Origin: Blasia pusilla
Lineage: Eukaryota; Marchantiophyta; Marchantiopsida; Blasiales
Direction: 5' to 3'
Length of the DNA stretch: 64,000 nucleotides
NCBI GenBank assembly: GCA_050084515.1
Contig: CM114275.1
Location: 4,154,001 to 4,218,000 of the forward strand
How positions within the stretch are numbered: the stretch's first letter is position 1; each line of letters begins with the position of its first letter. The notes beneath the pieces are model-generated. The model saw only the letters and a list, made by a program, of their open reading frames with translations, searched no databases and had not been told where the DNA came from. This document shows, piece after piece, positions 21,701-33,541 of this stretch. Both the position numbers and the translations under genes were made by a program.

Positions 21701-24700
21701 CTTCTCTTGGCCCCAGTTTTGACCTTGTCTCTTACTCTTGAGCTGCTCTCCCAGTCGCAGAATAGGCTGCAAAATTTTGGGCAAACCAATCCACAAATAC
21801 CTTTAGAAACATACACAGCACGAGCATAAATCTGTAGACCTACTTACATGCCCTTGAGTCAACATCCAAGTTCTTTCGGTTTCATCAGTACTTGAATATC
21901 CAACTTGAATATATTATTTTTTCGTCCATGAGATTCTGGACGTCCAGGCCTGACCTTTCAACAAGCACAAGCTAAGGCGGCCTCTTGCGTGGAAAACCCT
22001 GTGGATTGGGTCAAGATCTTTGCTACTAGGATCCGGAAACGTAATTTAATGTAACAAGAATTGAGCAAATACATGGCCAGAGAATGTTGTTATTCATCAC
22101 TGAAATTGTGGTATACATTCATCAAACATCAGTACCAAGAAAATTTCTCAGATGAAAGAAAATAGTATTCTGGGACATAGTTGCTGGTGATCTAAGATTC
22201 TTAAGTCTTACCAATGAGGGTTGAGACTTGTAGTGTGTCCCATCTGCAAAACCATGTATGGGGGTAAAGAAGATTTCATCGACAGCTGTTGCAGGGAATA
22301 TGCGTATATACTGCATCTATACTGCTGTGGATAGCCTCAGGTCAGAAGATCCATTTACGGCAGTGTCCAAAAGACAATCACGACTTCAAAGAAATACTCT
22401 TATTCTTTATAAATCTCATCATGAAAAAGCCAAAATAACTACAGAACAGAGGCAGGGAGGAAAGCTAAACATGAAACGTGATAATCATACTAATTGGATT
22501 TAATTTTATGGTCGTTTTCAGCTCCATCAAACAAACCTTCGTCGAAAGGTTCAAATCGGATGTGGCCAGCACGGACCACTATAGGCAGCACTTCTTCTTC
22601 TGCCTCAACTTCCACGTTCTTCTCACTATGTGCTGGGCTCTCATAACTGTCTTGACGGAGAATAACTTTTTCTGCCTTCATTCCTGGGAGGTGTGCCTCA
22701 ACATGTGGGAGCTCAGCCATCTGCATTACAGAGAGCACAGTCGACAACATATCAGTTGTCTCTCATGAACCAAGATGATCTATGAAGGTCTCCCAAAATT
22801 TCTACATACACACTTAAGGATTCAATTCAAATTTAGCAAAAACCTCTTGAGAATCTGTGTCTCCCATTTCTTAGATTTGGGTCTCCAAAGGGAATAAGAA
22901 ATCAACACCCATTGACATAGATTATGGAGAACAGAGGCTTTGGATCCAGTCATTATAGTTGATATGTCCCCTTGAGTCTAACAGATTGAAACCTTTGCTT
23001 GCTCCCTCAACCACTGTCGTTTTGCTTTCTTCCGACGAGCACTCCTACTTGGCCTCTGAGCACAAAACACCCAGTACTAAGGATGATATATCTACAGCAA
23101 CCTTGCATCCAATATCAGGTTGGGGCTACATAGACTAGCAAAGGGACACCATTCACACAATAATCTAGTTGGACTTCTTGTCTCACTCCTGTCCACTCTT
23201 GATTCATCATCTGTTGTGGCAGTTTCAACATTGACACATTTCTTACCAATCTAACAAGCAGAAGGAAAAGATACACACAAAAGTTCAAAGAACTTGAGGG
23301 TTCTCTCCACTAAAATCTTATTTCAAAAGGATAGATACTAGGAGATGGGCATTACCTGTGGCATATTAGTTGGCATCTCTCCTATTCCACTACTAAGTTT
23401 CTCAGGAGTTCCTTCACTGTTGACAGCCATACCAGGACTCCTGCAGGATACTCAGGACAATTGAATTCTTGCTAGATTTAACAGGTCGTCCCTCAAAATT
23501 ATCAAGAAATTTCAAGCATCCACCTCTCGATGAGCATAGCATATTTTGTTTCTAATTCTGAGGTGGTATATTCATGGAAAAGAGCATACATCATCTTCAA
23601 CTTGCTCACCTCTGTTTGTTGACTAGTTGATCACTATCCATCAGGGTGTCCTCCTCGTCCATCCAAGAGTCACCCCTGATATTCTGGGTGAGAGTCACTT
23701 TGCAACCTTTATCTGGATCTTTGGAGCAACTTGTCCTGCCAGACCACCAAAGCCTACAGTCAACATCAACATGCTCTCCACAAAGGGATTGAAATTCTTC
23801 CTACACATAGTATTAGCAAAATATGTAAACTAAGCATAGAGCGCCCCCCCCCCCCCCTTCCTTCACAGGATACCAAGACCAACTTAGTTTGGGTTACACC
23901 AACAACATGCAGACAGTCCCCATTTATTGCTCTAATTATCAGAGAATTTTCCATCAACACATTCCACTTCAGACCATCAACAATGACTTCACTTGTAGGT
24001 GTATTGACCTGGATAGCCTTGCTGGTGGCCCGATCTCAGCATCCTCAGTTTTGGTTTCAATTCCTTTCTTGGCAGACTTTGCTTTCTTCGCCTTCTTTTC
24101 CTTTGCTGCACAGTTTTAGATGTACTAATTGATCACGCATCAACCCAAATTCAGCATAAATTGACTGTGGTAGCAAAAGTCAAAAGTTGTGATACATGAA
24201 AACCTCTTCCTCCTTTGCATCACCACTATCACGTCACCCTGATGACTGCTTTTTGCTAGTGTAAAAGACATCCAAAAGGAACCTGAGGCTACTGCCATAT
24301 CAACCGGGAAAAGTTAACCTTGACTTCACATTTCTTACCAGAGAGAAAGTCAACCTCAACTCCACATTTCTCTCTGGTGAGAAATAAGGAGTTGACAAAA
24401 GTTTAAGGAAATATCTTATAAATAAGATATTTCTTTAAACTTTTGTTATAAAGCAACCGCAACAATTGTTTGGGCCAGGACAATGTTATGAGAACGGCAT
24501 GTATAGAATATTCAGACCTACAAGTTCACTGAAGTCACATACTCTTCATCTATTCTGCTACCATACACACTCTCTTTCAATGCTTATTTCCTGAACGTGA
24601 TGTCACTCAGATTTGATCTAGCATTTTTTACTTCCTTGAAGACAAGGATGGGAATTGGACATGCTAAACAAACTCGGTACAAATTTCCCGCAATTCCTCA

Positions 24701-27270
24701 CCAGCATCATCTTTGCTTTCGATCCTGTGGTTGATCTCAAACTCACTTCTCTTCTTCTTTCTCCTTGATTTCTTCTTGGGACTCTCTTCAGACTCATTCT
24801 CAACTTGGTTTCCATCCAGTGTGGACTTCAGAGGAACAACATCATTGCTGAGAGGATATCTGGCCTTGCTGAGTTCATGCGTCACCATCAAGCCTTTCTT
24901 ATGTTTGTTCCTGTGCCAGTCCTCACTTGCATCTTCACCAACACAGAGACCTCCCTCAGTACTACTGGACTGCTTCGCTTTTATTTCCACAAGCAGCTCA
25001 CTCTGCCTAAAGCACAAAAAGGATCGATTGAGTTCCCACTTGCCACCTTTGTTTGAAGTCCTCAGGTTTGAACTTTCAGAAATAAACCTAAGTGACATCA
25101 ACACAGAAATTCCTGAAGACTGAACTTGTCTTCTTAAATAAAATATATAAAGTCTTCATCCTATCTACCAAGTTCATGTTCAGAAGAAGAAACTGAGATC
25201 TGGTGCATTTAAGTGCTCTAGGAAGATGTAGGAAGTGACATGAGCTCTACTCACACTTCACAGTTCCCCTTCTTAGATTTCTTGCGCTTCTTTCCACTCC
25301 CAGCCTTTTCCTTTTCATTGCTCAAAGACTTAGCCTGATCATGGACCTTACCCTTAGTCTCTCTCAAAGGTATATTTGTCCTTCCTATTCTGTCCTCATC
25401 ATCATCATCATCACCATCACATCGGTCGTCATCCTCTTCATTCTTTTCATCATTATCATCCTCATGCTCATCCTCATCACTTTTCTGTCGCTGAAACTTA
25501 TCCGCTGTACCAAACTCAACACCAACACGTTGAGATGGCTTGCTCGGCTTTAATTTCTGCTGCTGGATTGCGGAGCTTGTTATTCCAAGAGGTACCACAT
25601 CTCTTCTCCTCTTTCCTCTGAGTGAAATTCCATCACGTTTAAAAAGTAAATTTAGCAGTAGAAACTGGTGCCTCTTTGCAAACCAGAAACTACACAATGT
25701 GAACTCTACCAGCTCAAAGAGATTCAGAACAAGTTCAAGCATCCGACCAAGAACACAAGATCAATGATTCTTAGCAAATCCCTCTTCATAAAATACACAA
25801 TCCTTTGTTTACTGAACGCCATGAGTCTATTTGTAGATTAAAACACAAAGGTATGACCCAAACTTGATACTCACAATTCAACTCCAGCAATCCTTCGTTT
25901 ACGCTTTTTACCAATTCTTTCCTTCTCCACAAAACATGATAGGGTAGATCTAGGTTTCTCCAGATTCTTTGGCACACCATCCAAGGATGTATCAGTCTCC
26001 ATCTCCCCTTCCTCCTGTTCACTTTGATAGCCTCCGGTCTCTTTTTCAAACTCATCCAATGCGCGCAGTTCAAGACCTCCATATGGGGCGAACCTGTATC
26101 CATTGATTACTCCGAGGTGATCCTTCGTAACCTCTCTTGTAATATCAGCAACGGATGTGATCAGAGTATTCTTCCTTCGACTTATTCTGCAATGGAATAA
26201 CACTTAGTGAGGAAACATATACCCTCCACTAATAGCAGCCAATTTCATCCTCATGGAAAGACTAAGGCATACAAAGAAAAAGCCCGAGTAGCTTCATCAC
26301 ACTCTTTGCATTTAAACTGACGTGAAGTGTTGAAACCCACAGAGAAGTACCTGACTAGATCACATTCCTTCAACAATTGAGACGGTTGTGATGCAGGAAG
26401 TATAAATCCATCCACCTGACAAGACCCGACGATTTGCCGAAAAGTAAGAAAATGCAGTTGAGCTATTCCCGCAACGTAAATTGCTATTAGCTGGTTCGCG
26501 ACCCAAAATACAATCCAACAGCCCTATGAGGCAATATCTTCAAGTCGGCCATTCGTCACTAACTCATAACAAGAGTTCCAATTGAATTGCAACATGGTAA
26601 AGAGCACAGACTTGACCCAGCAGCTCGTCCAGTTACTTTTCTCTGGGCGTAAGCCAAACACATATTGTGTAACGGTTTCCATTGTTTGGGTTTACCATAA
26701 ATTCCAAATTGCACAATACAGGTACAGCTCTGACATCAGGTTCCAGACTGGAATAGCATAATCCCCGGAAGCGACTGACATCGAAGACTCATGCAGTCAC
26801 TTGCCTGTTGCACATCTAAACGGAAATCAACAAACCCCAGCTCAATCACAGGTGAACCTACTATCATACTTCTCACAGACATCGCATTGACATCCTAAAT
26901 CGTCATATCATAGCATTCAGGCAAATGCCAATCAGCTCATGTCTGGGATCAATGCACAAGACCTTTAAAAAACCTCAGGCACTCTATTTCGAGCTCTCCA
27001 CAATTGCAACTGCGGATCGTCGATCCCATTGACAGGGCAGCGCAAATCACCGACATAAATGAACGTCACTACCTCAAGGACAATGCCATCCGGGCAAGAT
27101 TCCTGGATGTTGAAAGAATCGCAAATGTCCGACGCAACATCGGCAACGGACGGCAGATCCTCAAGACTAACCAGATGCCAACACTGCTGCAGCCCTTGAT
27201 CCACTTGCTGCTTCGTCAAGATCCCAGACTCCCGAAACTTCAGCCGAATTCTCACGCTCTTCTCGCCCAT
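18739..27270 (-). CDS. COIL: Coilin, Cajal body scaffold protein
   Basis: Nuclear scaffold that builds Cajal bodies and binds snRNP-assembly factors. The N-terminal self-association domain starts MGEKSVRIRLKFRESGILTK (ATG at 27270) and continues in exon 2 with VDGFILPASQPSQLLKECD. A basic signal RPSRSARRKKAKRQWLRE is at 23055-22993, VVRAGHIRFEPFDE near 22540, and the Tudor-like C-terminal domain is EGDVLAYRLVELTQTWTPEL. Exons: 27270-27073, 26415-26351, 26186-25875, 25617-25255, 25006-24681, 24105-24009, 23675-23610, 23440-23356, ~23250-23188, 23055-22993, 22720-22537, 22243-22212, 21766-21545, 21243-21172, 20511-20353, 19736-19478, 19061-18739. Phases agree except at the ninth exon's donor, which I could not fix. 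About 960 residues, longer than known plant coilins because the Lys/Asp/Glu-rich middle is expanded. Confidence 0.88.
20353..21243 (-). other. COIL: Coilin C-terminal Tudor-like domain exons
   Basis: Exon 21243-21172 encodes EGDVLAYRLVELTQTWTPEL then SSYR; exon 20511-20353 follows in phase 0 with VGIAAHVDHGTQVIKL, DPHPDFP and a DESGSLE end. The next exon (from 19736) opens IDLSALVELRLL. This matches the plant and animal coilin C-terminal fold that contacts Sm proteins and SMN in animals. The intron of about 660 bp between the two exons holds nothing I recognise. Confidence 0.82.
23842..23858 (+). repeat. Poly-C tract in a coilin intron
   Basis: An uninterrupted run of about 15 C in an otherwise AT-rich intron. 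Length may be affected by sequencing or assembly error. Confidence 0.7.
24310..24447. repeat. Nested inverted repeats in a coilin intron (MITE-like)
   Basis: Inner palindrome: arms 24395-24419 and 24422-24446, 25 bp each with one mismatch and a 2-base loop, around CTTATAAATAAG. Just upstream, CTTACCAGAGAGAAA (about 24336) and TTTCTCTCTGGTGAG (about 24367) form a second inverted pair. There is no coding capacity. It could be a miniature inverted-repeat element or a hairpin-forming intronic sequence. Confidence 0.6.
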
Positions 27271-27583
27271 TTCGGAACCCCAACAACACCACTCCCCACT
27301 CCACCGCCACCTTCACCGGCTCTTCCTCATCCGCTCACCTCCCGGCACACCCGCACTCCAACCCACTCCCAAGTGCTCCTCAGCAACAGCGCCAGTACCT
27401 TGAGTCCATCGCGCACAGAATTCACACCAGAGACACACTCAAACTCTACGAACAAGACTCTTAACTCTACGAGTATATCGGGCACCGAATGTAGGGTAGC
27501 GGTCGGACCCTACTTCCACATTCACCCTAAACCCACGGCGTTTGGAAGGTTTGGTAATGATTTATTTTAAAAATCTGTATTTA

Positions 27584-28520
27584 TCTACACTACCATTTGA
27601 ATCTTGTTGCGTTAGCCCAATTATATGGGTAGAAAATTATATAATAATTGGGGACCATATAGAGGGACAAAATAAGTAACAGATTTTTTTTTAAACGGAT
27701 AGAGATTTTAATGGAATATATAAATTAATTAATGATTAATTTAATAATATAATGATTGATTATAAATATTAATAAAATATAATTAATATTATAAATAACG
27801 AAAATTTTAAAATTTTTACCTCATTCCAATTTGATGGAAAAAAAATAAAAATTTAATGGAGACGTAGATTTTATTTAAATTTTATGTTAAGATGAAATTA
27901 CTTAGTGTATTAGGATATCATTTAAATTTGAGTGGAGGATTGTAATTACTAAGAACAATGAAATGTTATTAATCTTCTAAGATTTTAGAAAATGAAAATC
28001 ATATTAAAATTGAAATAAATATCATGATCATTTTTTTAAATAATGGTATTAATTCACATGTTATACTTTGGGAAAGGAAATTGAATTTGAATGGAAAAGG
28101 AAAATGATTTCGTTAATTAAAATTAGCTAAGATTTTAGTTAATGAATGTTATTTTGGTGGGAAGAATGGAAGGGGAAGAATAGTTATTGTTTTAGCTTTT
28201 ACAGAGGAGTCAAATTATTTAGGAGAGATAGGTGTTATTTAAACGTGAATTTTTCTTACTCTTTTAAGATTTAAAAAAGTGGAAATTATACTTAAATTTT
28301 AAATTTTGAAAATTTAAACATAATTTTAAAAAACCATTATTGGCACCTTTTTTAAAGGCCCTATAGACATGTGGTAATTGGACAAGAAATAAATGTTTCA
28401 TGTGTTATGGGCAGGAAGAAAAAAGTTTGAATTTGTGCGCAACATCGTTAATCCCTTCACTAACAAAAGCTCTTCAAACACTTTTTTATTTTCCGTGCAT
28501 CGCACGATTACCTTACTAGT
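27584..28520 (+). mobile_element. Non-autonomous Helitron-like element
   Basis: Begins TCTACACTACCA after an A at 27583 and ends with a hairpin CGTGC-ATC-GCACG (28494-28506), ten bases, then CTAGT (28516-28520) followed by T. These are the hallmarks of Helitron ends: 5' TC, a 3' hairpin before CTRR-like bases, and insertion between A and T. A truncated relative lies at about 61770-62541. No Rep/helicase coding is present. It sits about 310 bp upstream of the coilin start codon. Confidence 0.65.
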
Positions 28521-28576
28521 TATTATATTATTATCAGGAGGGCCTTGTCCTCCTATCCACCTCTTATCTTGACACA

Positions 28577-28744
28577 TCTATACTATTAACAGAGGAGCAC
28601 ACGGAAAAATTGTCTTTTTTAATCCACAAGACCCATGGATAAGGAATGGCATGGGTAAGGGAGGGCATTCAAGTTCAGGCCTTAGGGGTGGGGAACATGG
28701 AGGGGACCGTGCATCGCACCATCCCTTCACGGGTCCTAACTAGT
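28577..28744 (+). mobile_element. Mini Helitron-like element, 168 bp
   Basis: Starts TCTATACTATTAACAGAGG after an A and ends CCGTGCATCGCACC, a short spacer, then CTAGT (28740-28744). Different interior from the 27584-28520 element but the same terminal plan. No coding capacity. Confidence 0.55.
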
Positions 28745-31700
28745 GTCTTCTTAAGCCAGTAGAATCGTTCGTGTCTTAGTCAATAGGGTTATTTGATTTA
28801 ATCATATATTTTGGATTGGTAAATCAAAATTATAAATTATCTTAAACTAGTCCATCGCATGGGCAATAATGTATACTATTGTTATCAAGGCCTTTTTATT
28901 TTACAAATTCCTCAATACTTTCAGTCAATATTAATCTTTGATTTTATGAGAAATGAGATTTTGGAATTGATTTGAAATGACATTTAAAACATATTTAATT
29001 TAATACTCATCCTTCTTGGTGGTTTCTTGATGTGACATATGTCTCCTTTGGTAATTTCATTATTATGTCTAAGTAACATAGGAGAAACATAACTCTTCCT
29101 CAACCCATGTATGGCTTGGGCAACTCTAATCTATATAATTTTAAATCTATATAATTTTAAAATTTGAATACCACTCGTGCATAGTACTGGCATATCCGAT
29201 GAGAAAGTGGATTAGGAGAGGAAAGAAATATACAGCAATACATCATGATGGTATGCTAATTTCTTATTAGGAGAGTAACTCAACGTGGTCATGGGTAAAA
29301 CACTAGGTCAAGTAGTAAAAGCATGTTAAAGGAAAAAGTAGTATTCACCAAAAGTTGAAGCAAGCATTGATGGCAGTTGATGCTACACGAGTTGAACACA
29401 AGGCAAAGCCCATTTATTAGGCCATGCAATGTTGTGACATATGGATTATAGAAAAATACTATAGGCCTATGAATCATGAATTATATAGATTAAAATAAGA
29501 AACCTCACCCTACTCAACCAGAGTATGCAGAGGAGAAGGAGAGTAGAGAGTAGAAGGTGCAGACCCCATTCTTGCATTGATCAAAATGGATCTAACCCAC
29601 AAACAAGTGAATTAATGCAAAGAACCCATGCATATAACGAGCATGCAACGCCCTTACAAATGAGCAATTACCTCACCTTAGTCCAAACGAAAATAAATTG
29701 GAGTTGTTGGGAAGTGAGTTTGACATAGTACAAGCAATATACAACAAAGAATAGACCAAAGTGCCATGAGTGCTGATTAGTTCAACATGTACATGAGCTC
29801 TCTTAACCCATTTAATCAACAAGAAGACTCTTCCATGATTAGATTGTGGAACAACACATAGCGGAAGGTGAAATAACGCAGAGCGGAAGCACATCACGCA
29901 CAACAAGAAAACGTAATGAAATGGGAAGAGAAAGAGTTACAAACAAGGAACCAACCTAGAAACGGAGAAGAGTGCACGGGAGTGAATGGAGATGGAAAAG
30001 AAAGCAAAGAATGATGCTCAAACGCTTCATTGCAGACCCGACGTGATAACTTCAGAGGCCGAAAGTGGAGGAGTGGTGAATCTCCACTCTTTGACGGGGA
30101 ACGAACTTCTGGATGGAAATCAAACTTCTCTTGTGTTGTGCAGCCATCCCTGATCAATTTCCATGTGTGATGTTATAAGAACTAGCTCAGCGCGCTCCTA
30201 GGACGAGCAACAATGAGAGGCGTAAACGAAGACTGCCATTTCCTTCCATTACACCACACGTGTTGTTACAAAGACTACTTGTTGTTGGCATTTTTTGCTC
30301 CTAGGACACTCAATAGTGAGAGACGATTGTCAACAACAATGGCAACACACAACCAAATGCAAAACAACATGTGGGTAGATTACCACGCGAAATGGGCTCA
30401 CTGTGAAGAGCCAAACCAAGGATATGGAGCCACCAAGGAATGACGTTAATATTAGACAAGGCTCGTAGAGGCCGTAATTATCCAACATTTTTTCTACCCA
30501 TAAATTAGAAACATTCTTCAACACTAAAAATTTATTGAGAAGACTAAATTACACATTTAATTCTTTCTAATAATTTTTATTTAAATTAATCAATTAATAT
30601 TAATCTATAATTCCATTTTGAAAAGCAACGCATGTGAGGAAATGTGAATGTGAGTGTGGAAATCCAATGGGAAATTGGAAATTCTAAAAAATTAAGATTT
30701 ATTCAAATTAACATATTGCGACTTTTTTGCAAACCTTACTGCATTCTAGTCCCACAATTGGGACTCTCATGCAAGAACTTTGCGGTTAGGATGCGGCTCA
30801 ACCGCAACTAATGTATGAATCATTGCAATTATTTTGTGAGTGCAATACAACAAAACTTACAAGCCACAATGGAATCATAATGTGCAATTCAAATTCATGA
30901 TTGTGCGAGTGGGGTTCTTGCAATATCAGGATTGTGATGCAACTCTAATACAATTGTGGTGTGAATGTCTTGCAACTTTTGGTAATCACAAAGTAGTGTG
31001 GAATGCAGGAGTGCCACTCCTTAGAAAAGGGTAGAGCTTAGGCATTTCAAGGTATCTCCATGAACATATCTCCTCCTTAATAATATTTTTGAGATATTTC
31101 TTTGTACTTTAGATAAGTCTAACACTCGTTTTGGCTTGATTTGTGGAAAATGTTCTTCATGGCATTCAATCGGAGGTTGTGATGCTAAATGATGTTTGCA
31201 ACCGTAGAAAGACACGTACATGGGTTTGCATATTGGGACATACTCATAACCTTGATGTATTAGTGAATAGATTTTAGGAATCTTCGTGATTACTTTTTCC
31301 AAGTTATTCATATTTTGAGAATTAACATTTTGTTGTATGTTTGTGGCAGCATCATATTCCACACATGCAAGAGGAGGAAGACGTAACAAACATTCGTGTG
31401 GATATCCTACCAATATTGAAGGAGCTTGGAGGGGATTGGTAGATTGAGATCCAAGAGGAATATGGCTAGTACATTGGAGTTGGAGAACGACTCCATATCC
31501 CACACTTTGAAGGGGGATATCGAATCAATGTCGACGTGGACTTTGATGTTGATAGAGAGATCCATGCAACAAGTGCACATTTAGAGGCCATGAAGCATAG
31601 TCATAGGGACTAAAAGGATAACGGACTAAGCTCTTCCACCAATACAATATACACGTGACAACGAAATTTTAATATTTTATTGGGTGCAATGAGTCCTTCT

Positions 31701-33541
31701 TAAGTCATTGTAGGCACTACGTCTACCCGACCACATAAAAGAGTAGAGTTGGTGGAGAATATCTCAACTTACAACAAGTGCACGACTATGTAGATGATCT
31801 CATGGCACACTAGGTGCACGCCATCCACATAGGATGAATTGTTAGTTGTATGAACCAGATGTTTTTTAAATCAGATCTTCGGATATATATTATGTGATCC
31901 CTGTATTTTTCTTCAATTTTCTTTGATCCATAATTGTTGTGTGTATCTTCAAAAATTTTCTTGGATGTCGATTATAAAATGTGTTTGTGAGTACCTTTCG
32001 AGTCTATTATGACCACACACTCATTGTTTACCACTATTTTGCAAGTGGAGGAAGCCACAAAGTAGAGGAAGCCACTAAAGACTCGAAACAAACTCTCAAA
32101 TTTGTGAGTTTAATATTCACAACCTAGTTGCTCCGTGGCACCAAGGGCTAGTAATTTGCGAGTACTTAGCAAGTTTTCTTTCTTTCTTTTGTAGATGCTT
32201 TGCTAGTCGCCTATGAGTGTTAAAAAAATGGTCCTCGCAAATAGTTTACTGTGTACACATGCTTTGTGAGTTAACTATGAGTATTTTATGATTGCTGTAT
32301 TTTATGTAGTTTGCTAAACCCTACTTTGCAAGTAGTTTATTGTATACACATGCTTTGTGAGTTAACTATGAGTATTTTATGATTGTTGGGACTCACAAAC
32401 TTTGCTCATTTGTGTTGGTGGATGTATTAATGGGTGCCAAAACACATTTCAGGTAGAAATTGGTTTGATACACTATAGGCCATTGACAAGCTTTTATATC
32501 CTCTTCCATAACTATTGATGCCCTCATGGGTGTTGAAAAACCCTCATGAAAGATACCAGCTTGTTCCATCAGCATTCTATATGATACTTTCAGATATATT
32601 TGGCTTCTAAAACGTTATAGCTCATGTAAGAGTAGCATACACACTTCTACTATTAAGACAACAAGAGTCTTAATAGTAGTCTTACGACATGAGGAAACTT
32701 TCCTCTTTCCTCTTGGGTTGAAGCTCTATACAATTGACCACAACTTATGTGTCTTCTTTCCTCCATAAAGTTAAATTGAATGATGAGATTGAGTGCTAAT
32801 GATAATAAGACTATACTAGTGTCAAGAATGGAGGTTTTCCATTGGATCCATTGCAAGGGGAGTTTCATATGACACTCATACCATAAGTTATGAGTGGGGG
32901 AGTGCATGTGCATATGATCCAAGTGCATGTAAAGGTCTCCCCCCCCTCTCTTCACATTCTCAACTTCATGGCTCTAATCACATTTCTCATGACTTTGACA
33001 CCCCATAATCCGTAACACTCACTCTCCCTTAGGGTGCCCTCAGGGTAAACTTCCGCATGAGTACCCTCTATTTTGACACCCTCTATTGTGCCATGCTCAC
33101 TTCACTACAAATCCCTAGCACTTGAGAAAAACTCACACTTTTGATACATGCTTCCCACTTTGCTCAACTTTGACAACCCCTATCACGCCTCGCCACTCCT
33201 CTGCAGGCACATCGCATAGGGAAACTTCAGCTGGAACTGCATTGCCCCTTTGGTTTGTTCATGAGGTTCCATGTTTCTTGCCTCAACATATGGTAACCCT
33301 ACCTCACTTGTGGTGAAGGCTTTACACACATCATGAACCGCTTGTGTCTTCTCCAGCAAACCCTGCTTCAAAGAGTAGTGAAAATTTGGAGGATTGGTTT
33401 CTGATGGCTATCTCCAAATTTCTCAGGCACACTAGGAGATTCTCATAATGGAATTGGTGATATCTCGGAGTAGCAGCCCAATACCTAGAAGACGGATTCA
33501 AAATTTGCATCATCCCCATATCTCTAGAAAGTGCACTGAGA
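28745..33541. other. Intergenic, no gene recognised
   Basis: Longest open frame is 160 residues on minus (31503-31021) with no recognised family. A 53-bp phrase (GTTTACTGTGTACACATGC...) at about 32244-32296 recurs at 32335-32387. A perfect 13-bp inverted repeat with a 7-base loop lies at 32647-32679 (CTACTATTAAGAC and its complement). No RNA gene is recognised. Confidence 0.4.

Noticed and set aside
31021-31503. 160-residue minus-strand gene
   Set aside because: No recognisable domain or splice-supported extension; composition is like the surrounding noncoding DNA.
33183-33371. Extra PIG-X exon (minus)
   Set aside because: It lies beyond the stop codon at 33542 and has no counterpart in the family.
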